Below, piece after piece: positions 58,457 to 64,000 of a stretch of DNA of 64,000 nt. The DNA is taken from contig MU858052.1 of NCBI GenBank assembly GCA_033297075.1, positions 124,001 through 188,000 of the forward strand. Reading direction: 5' to 3'. A model generated the notes under the pieces. It saw nothing but the letters and a program-made list of their open reading frames with translations. It searched no databases and had not been told where the DNA came from. The stretch's first letter is position 1; every line of letters begins with the position of its first letter. Source of the stretch: Rhypophila decipiens. Its lineage: Eukaryota; Ascomycota; Sordariomycetes; Sordariales; Naviculisporaceae. The translations under genes and the position numbers were made by a program.

Positions 58457-59253
58457 TCACTCTGTTTCATTCTGATGGGAAGAGGGGATTATGATGTCGC
58501 CGTTCCCAAGAAGCAAGCCGTCCAGTGGTTGATCCAAGGGCCCAACAGGTACCGCACCCTCGGACGGCGAAGTGAGGAACTGCTCATGTAGAGCCAGACC
58601 ATAAAGCAATACAGGCGAAGATTCCTGCTTCCCCAACGAGACGGCTTTCGCGTTGTGTCTATTGATGAAGTAATCATAGAAGCCCTTGCCGTGACCGAGT
58701 CGTCTGATGGCGCCGCTCTCGGAATCTATGTCGAATGCTACCCCGGGCACGAGGATGAGGTCTAGGAGGACTTGGTCCGAGTGGTGAGCATCGGGACCGC
58801 CAAATATCCTCTGCCGCTCGTGGACGGTCCCAGGATCCACGCTGGGAATACCCCATCTGTCTGGCTTCAGGGATTCGTAGTCGCGCAAGTTGTTGAGCCG
58901 TACCATATCCATTACCCGCTGGGGAAGATCCGGCGATGGGCTTGGATTTCTGTGAAGATATGGGACGAAGACCTCTTTGCCAGCTTCGAGCGCATGTTTG
59001 ACAATGCCGTCGGTTTGGATCTCGCCGGTGGGCATGGAGAGGAATATGCTGACGCGCTTGGCATCTTGATACGGTTTGAAGTTACGTAGCGTGTTGGCTA
59101 CCGTCGCACCTGGACGGCATGTCAATTTTATAGGCTCATGAGATTACCAAGACCATACATACTCTGTGCTATCGCAGACTCACGCGAGACAGCACCCAGC
59201 CTGTGTTTCATGGTAAGGCGGAGCTGCTGCTTGACAGCATTGAGAGATGCCAT
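58457..59253 (-). CDS. FAU1: 5-formyltetrahydrofolate cyclo-ligase
   Basis: Exons 59253-59163 and 59109-58457; the 53-bp intron has donor GTATGT and acceptor TCCAG and joins SAIAQS to ATVANTLRNF. Product is 247 aa. It catalyses the ATP-dependent conversion of 5-formyl-THF to 5,10-methenyl-THF in one-carbon metabolism. Family motifs visible are VSIFLSMPTGEIQTDGIV, the EVFVPYLHR strand, DRWGIPSVDP, LDLILVPGVAFDI and the signature RLGHGKGFYDYFI (glycine-rich GxGKGFYD), then YGLALHEQFL near the C terminus. It converges on SME1 with 196 bases between stop codons. Confidence 0.95.
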
Positions 59254-60214
59254 CTCGAAATGAGGCTCAACCATTACCGCGTGGTAGATTTCAGCTAGCT
59301 GTCCAGCTAGGTAATTACAGAGCTGAGAGTTTTATGAGGTTCGTTTTGTCGAACCCCTGTAGGCCGATGAGCCTCTCACGAGTGAGACAGTGGAAACCGG
59401 TGTAGGACCACCGGCAACCACAGCTAATAAATCGGTTCTGGCACACTCGTGTCTTCTTTTGTTAGCTTCATAATGTACCATATTCGAAAAATGGGCGGCA
59501 AAGATGAGTTAGTCTCTCACCTGTTGTATTGTAAGAAAAGCTTCTTGTATACTAGCATTTCTCTGAGAACAAAAACTGTCGACACAAGCTCCCGAGCTCC
59601 ATTCATCCATTGCCCAGCCGCCATGGCATGGAGGAACCCCCGCGTGCGGCCGTTTCCGTTCTTCGGGCCGCGTTATCTAATCGATCTAATCAGCTCCAAA
59701 TTCAGTGACTGATCCCTGTTTTTCAGAACACCATCCGCCGAGATCCTGGTCATGCCCCGCTAGAGTGGTGCCAGCCGGAAGAGGCTGCAGTGCTGAGTGG
59801 ATAGCCGTCGGGTAGCGCAGGCTAGAGTGACTTCCCAAACCTTCATGTTCGAAGTTCCTTTTCACAGTCGTCATAGCTCTTCTTCAGTTTCCAACGCGCG
59901 CCAAATCTTCAGACGGGTTTCAAATTGGCCGAGGTGTTGCCGTCGCATCCTAATGAATACCATACAACGTACCTAGAATTCACAATATCAACACCATAAA
60001 AAAATTCGAATACCTACACCCCCTCTTCTATTCCGGGAACTGCCTGTCTCGTGCATTTCGAATCCATAAATCCTATGATTCACAAGCCGGGCTCCGCTCC
60101 GGTTGGACAACCCCCCGCACTACTCGTACACAATCTTTTGCGACCCCTCGGGTGTCGTGCCTTGTTACTTGGAGCACTCCTTGTGTTCCTGTCTGCGCCT
60201 AGACGAGAAGTCAG
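59254..60214. other. Divergent intergenic region between FAU1 and the OPT transporter
   Basis: About 960 bases containing both promoters. A short frame at 59449-59712 has no domain signal. No other feature supported. Confidence 0.45.
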
Positions 60215-63200
60215 ATGCCGTCCAATCGTGGCAGACGGGACCAGTCACCTAGTACACCGTTACCGCTGCCTTCGGATCTTCAGGCCGTCCCGCTGCGCCC
60301 CCTTGAACCTGTAGCGCCTACTCAGAACCGTGATCCTGTCACTGGAGCACGATTCTCGGCGATTTCTTCAACCTCCTCATATTTCGTCGCCGATCTCTCC
60401 TCGGCCCTCGAGCGACGAGTCGAGACCTCAAATAGTCCTGCCTCGCTACCCCTCGAGAGACTTGGGTCAGCTGAGCGCCGGACTGCAGACCCTCATGGCA
60501 GGCCGAGACAACAAATCGAACCACCAGAAACGACGACGAATGCTGCGGTTTCAGAGAGCCTGACCGACAGTCTTGGCGAGAACGCCCACACATCCGAACA
60601 CATGCCCAAAAAAGGCCCCTTCCTCTTGGGCTCGACGGCCGCCCCGTCCGGTCCCTCCTATGGCGCCATATCTCCTAGTCCCGGGTCTGCCGGTCGGCCC
60701 TCGACTAGCAGTACTACACACAGCGAGCCCAATGCCGAATCCGAGATGAGAGAGCGCCGGAGGAGGAGCTCTGTTGGGAGTAACTTGCGCCGAGATCGTA
60801 GTCTCAGTGTGACCAGGGCGGCTTCGAGGCGGCAGTCGGAAGAGTTGGGTGGTTCCACAGTAATAGGAGGACCAGAAGGCCGCTTTGGCACGACCGAGAC
60901 GCCATTGCTGAATGATCCTTCCGACATCAAGTTGGACGAGGTGGAGGAAGAAGAGAGCGGAGAAGAGTCCCTGGAAGACTACTCGGACGCAGAGAATTCT
61001 GCAGACGAACACGATCCGCCAGACAACTCTCCTTATGCCCAGGTCAGGGCGTCGGTTGCGCCAACCGACAACACCACCCTGTCGATAAACACACCACGAA
61101 TGTGGACTCTCTCTGTATTATTTTCAATCCTCGGCTCGTCAACGAATTTGTTTTTCTCTCTAAGATACCCCAGTGTTGCAATTACACCAGTCATCGCACT
61201 TCTTCTCGTCCATCCGCTTGGACTTTTATGGGATTTTGCACTTAAACGACATGATGATCCACCCGAAGAGTATGTGGATGGACACCGGAGCGAAACCACC
61301 TCCCTTCGCAGCCCGACGATTCAACCACAGCACGTCAAGCCATGGCGGCAGAGATCCATCCTGGACAAGCTCCGGCTCTGGCTGGCGCAGGGCCGCTGGA
61401 ACGAAAAGGAGCACAGTTGTGTCTACGTCAGCAGCAATGTCTCGTTTGGCTTCGCCTTTGCGACGGATGTCATCGTGGAGCAAACGCAGTTCTACAAACA
61501 GGAAGCTACTATCCCCTACCAGCTTCTTCTGACGCTCTCGACCCAGATACTGGGTTATACATTTGCCGGGCTTACGCGACGCTTCCTCGTCCGCCCGAGC
61601 GGCATGATATGGCCCGGGACCCTCATGTCGGCTGCCATGTTCACTACCCTACACAAGGAAGAAAACACGGTAGCTAATGGCTGGCGAATCAGCAGATGGA
61701 ATTTCTTCTATATTGTCTGGTTTGCTACCTTTGTCTTTTACTTCTTGCCGGGCCTTTTCTTTCCAGCCCTGAGCTATTTCAATGTCGTTACATGGTTTGC
61801 GCCCGACAATGTTGTCCTGGCGAACCTGTTCGGCGTTGTCTCTGGGCTGGGGCTGTTTCCCCTGACCTTTGACTGGGCCCAGGTGGCGTACATTGGGTCG
61901 CCTCTGTTGACCCCGTTCTGGGCCGCCATGAACGTGGTCGGCGGGCTGGTGGTGGTCATGTGGATTATCGCACCTATCGCTTACTACAGCAATTGGCTTT
62001 ACTCGGCTTATATGCCTATTCTTTCAGCAGCGGTATTTGACAATACAGGACATGTTTACGATGTTAGCAAAGTTTTGACAGCGGATTTCATGTTCGACCG
62101 GGAGGCATATTCGAAATACAGCCGTGTCTTTCTTCCAATCACCTACGTCCTGTCGTATGCGGTGCAATTCGCAGGGCTGGCGTCGCTGCTGACCCACACG
62201 GCATGCTGGCACGGCAAGGACATCTGGACGCAATGGACCAAGTCTCTCGAGGAGGTGAGAGACCAGCCAGTTGCGGATGCCGCAGCCGCAGCGTCGACGG
62301 CTTATCAACCTGTGTCAGACGGGAATGAGCAATCACCGTCTAGAAGGGAGCGCCAAAACAGCAGTACCCCGATAAACATTCGTCGATCTTCGTCGAGCAT
62401 AGAGGGCTTAATGAACAGGGAAGACGTTCACAACAGGCTGATGAGGCGGTACAAAGATGCCCCGATGACGTGGTACCTTTTGACATTTGTTTCCATGACT
62501 GCGATTGGAATCTATGTGGTCGAAAGGTTCGTTCTTTTTCCCGTTCCCACCACCCATGACTCCCAGAAACTAACCTTTCTACAGTTATCCCGTCCATCTA
62601 CCATGGTACGGCCTCCTCCTAGCGCTGGGAATCTGCAGCATACTCTTCGTCCCCATCGGCATAATAATGGCCGTGACCAACCAACACAGCAGCATCTACC
62701 TGATATGCCAGCTCGTAGCCGGCGTTTTATTTCCAGGCCGACCGGTAGCCAACATGGTCTTTGTCACGTACGGATATATATCCTCGGCGCAGGGTATCAA
62801 ATTCGCCGCGGACCTCAAACTAGGCCATTACATGAAGATCCCACCCCGGATATTGTTTAGCGTCCAAATGGTGGCCACTATCGTCTCGTCTGTTACTCAG
62901 ATCGCAGTGCTAAACTGGATGTTTGTCAATGTCCCTGGTATCTGCACACCTCAAGCGTTGAATGGGTTCACGTGTCCCATTGCGAGGGTTCACTTCAACG
63001 GGTCGATTCTATGGGGTGTTGTTGGACCATCAGAATTCTTCGGTCCAAATGCGACGTATCGACCCCTAGTATGGGCGTTTGCCCTCGGCGCGGTGCTGCC
63101 CATTCCATTATGGCTCTACGCGCGGAAGAAGAGGAATTCCATTGTACGGAAAATCAACCTGCCAGTCTTGTTTGGTTCCCTGAGCTGGATCCCACCGGCG

Positions 63201-63494
63201 ACGGGGCTGAATTTCAGTGTCTGGGCGGTGGTTTGCTACTTTTTCAATCACTTGATCAAGAAACGAGCTCCCGCTTGGTGGGCGAAATATACCATGACCC
63301 TTAGTGCGGCGTTGGATTCGGGATTGGCGTTTGGGATTGTGGTGGTGTTCTTTGGGTTTATATATCCTGGTTGGGGGTGGGTTGTTGATTTCAAGTGGTG
63401 GGGGACTGAGGTTTATAAAAAGGGCTGTGATTGGACTGCTTGTTCGTACTTGGGGTTGCAGGAAGGGCAACGGTTTGGGCCGGAGACTTGGTGA
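60215..63494 (+). CDS. Oligopeptide transporter, OPT superfamily
   Basis: Exons 60215-62526 and 62585-63494; the 58-bp intron has donor GTTCGT, a CTAAC branch site and acceptor TACAG and joins YVVES to YPVHLPWYGLLLALG. Product is 1073 aa. The first ~285 residues are a hydrophilic Ser/Arg/Glu-rich tail with RRRRSS and DEVEEEESGEESLEDYSD segments. About a dozen or more membrane helices follow. Recognisable OPT blocks are FSILGSSTNLFFSLRYPSVA, FATDVIVEQTQFYKQE, WPGTLMSAAMFTTLH, FNVVTWFAPDNVVLANLFG, FPGRPVANMVFVTYGYISSA, KLGHYMKIPPRILFSVQMVA and the long C-terminal helices. OPT proteins import small peptides or metal-siderophore-like substrates with protons; the substrate here cannot be told. The N-terminal tail is longer than usual for the family, so an internal start remains possible. 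Confidence 0.93.
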
Positions 63495-64000
63495 TGCCTC
63501 TTTACCAGTTTTGGAGCGGACCTGGACCTGGTATGCTAAGGTCAGGTGTTTTGGGACATGAGTGTGGGATGATGGGCTTGGTGTGTGTGGATAAAGGGAG
63601 GGAAACGAAAGAAGATAGGAGGAAAAGAAAGGTTGGGAGTATATACTGCATGGATGGAGGATACGTCCTTTGGAGAGGAGCGAGTACCTACCGAGGGATG
63701 GGTATATACGTGACATGATATATAACGACTTGGGAGGATGGGTTCATGGCTGAAACGAAAAACGAAACGACGCATCTGCATCTGCATCTGGGGACGGTGT
63801 TTTCTTGTTTTGCTTTTTGGATTTGTTTGTTTGGGTTGGATGGTTGTTGAGAATGCATGATAGATGGATACCACACATACCCTACCGAGTACTTTAGCTA
63901 CTTACATAGTTCTTACATAGGAGCAGGGCGTCCCTTCCCCACGATGGATGGACCTCGAGACTGCTGTTGCTCGGGTCCATTGCCGTCGGGGCTGTATATA
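63495..64000. other. 3' flanking sequence to window end
   Basis: About 500 bases after the OPT stop codon. It is T/G-rich with short TGCATC repeats near 63774. No gene seen before the window edge. Confidence 0.45.

Overview
The window is nuclear DNA of a filamentous ascomycete, most likely a Sordariomycete. The genes carry short introns (51-82 bp) with GTRNGY donors and CTAAC/CTGAC branch sites. The families are typical of these fungi: Zn2Cys6 regulator, Clr5, DUF1774, FAR1-like and fungal SLATT. A dynein heavy chain of 4367 codons has a single 3' intron. I could not assign a species.

Layout. 1-1325 (-): Zn2Cys6 transcription factor, cut by the left edge, with a long upstream region. 6604-8251 (+): spartin/senescence-domain protein. 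9526-12168 (+): gamma-tubulin complex protein GCP4. 13023-14696 (-): F-box/2EXR-like protein, convergent with GCP4. 17054-18794 (+): Gln-rich protein with a FAR1-like DNA-binding domain. 20733-33906 (+): cytoplasmic dynein heavy chain. 34921-36604 (-): Clr5-domain protein. 37306-37947 (+): unknown small protein. 39693-40756 (+): DUF1774 membrane protein. 41379-42427 (+): mitochondrial-type holo-ACP synthase. 43522-43609 (-): intron-containing tRNA-Arg(CCU). 44373-45493 (+): histidinol phosphatase. 45761-47362 (-): lipid (sphingoid base/diacylglycerol) kinase. 48331-50604 (-): tRNA m2,2G26 methyltransferase TRM1. 51651-52547 (-): fungal SLATT two-TM protein. 53806-57059 (-): Mtr10/transportin-3 importin. 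57775-58260 (+): snRNP protein Sm E. 58457-59253 (-): 5-formyltetrahydrofolate cyclo-ligase. 60215-63494 (+): OPT-family oligopeptide transporter.

Most genes are unrelated housekeeping functions: microtubule motor and nucleator, tRNA modification, splicing, nuclear import, His and folate metabolism, and mitochondrial ACP activation. There is no biosynthetic cluster. The accessory part is the SLATT gene. It sits between TRM1 and MTR10 and is bracketed by two arrays of a 22-bp minisatellite plus an imperfect 20-bp direct repeat. A third array of the same minisatellite lies 32 kb away, upstream of the dynein gene. A 16-bp motif is shared exactly, in inverted orientation, between two of the arrays, which suggests an undescribed non-autonomous repeat element. 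Exon structures were deduced by hand from frame continuity, splice signals and family homology; none has transcript support.
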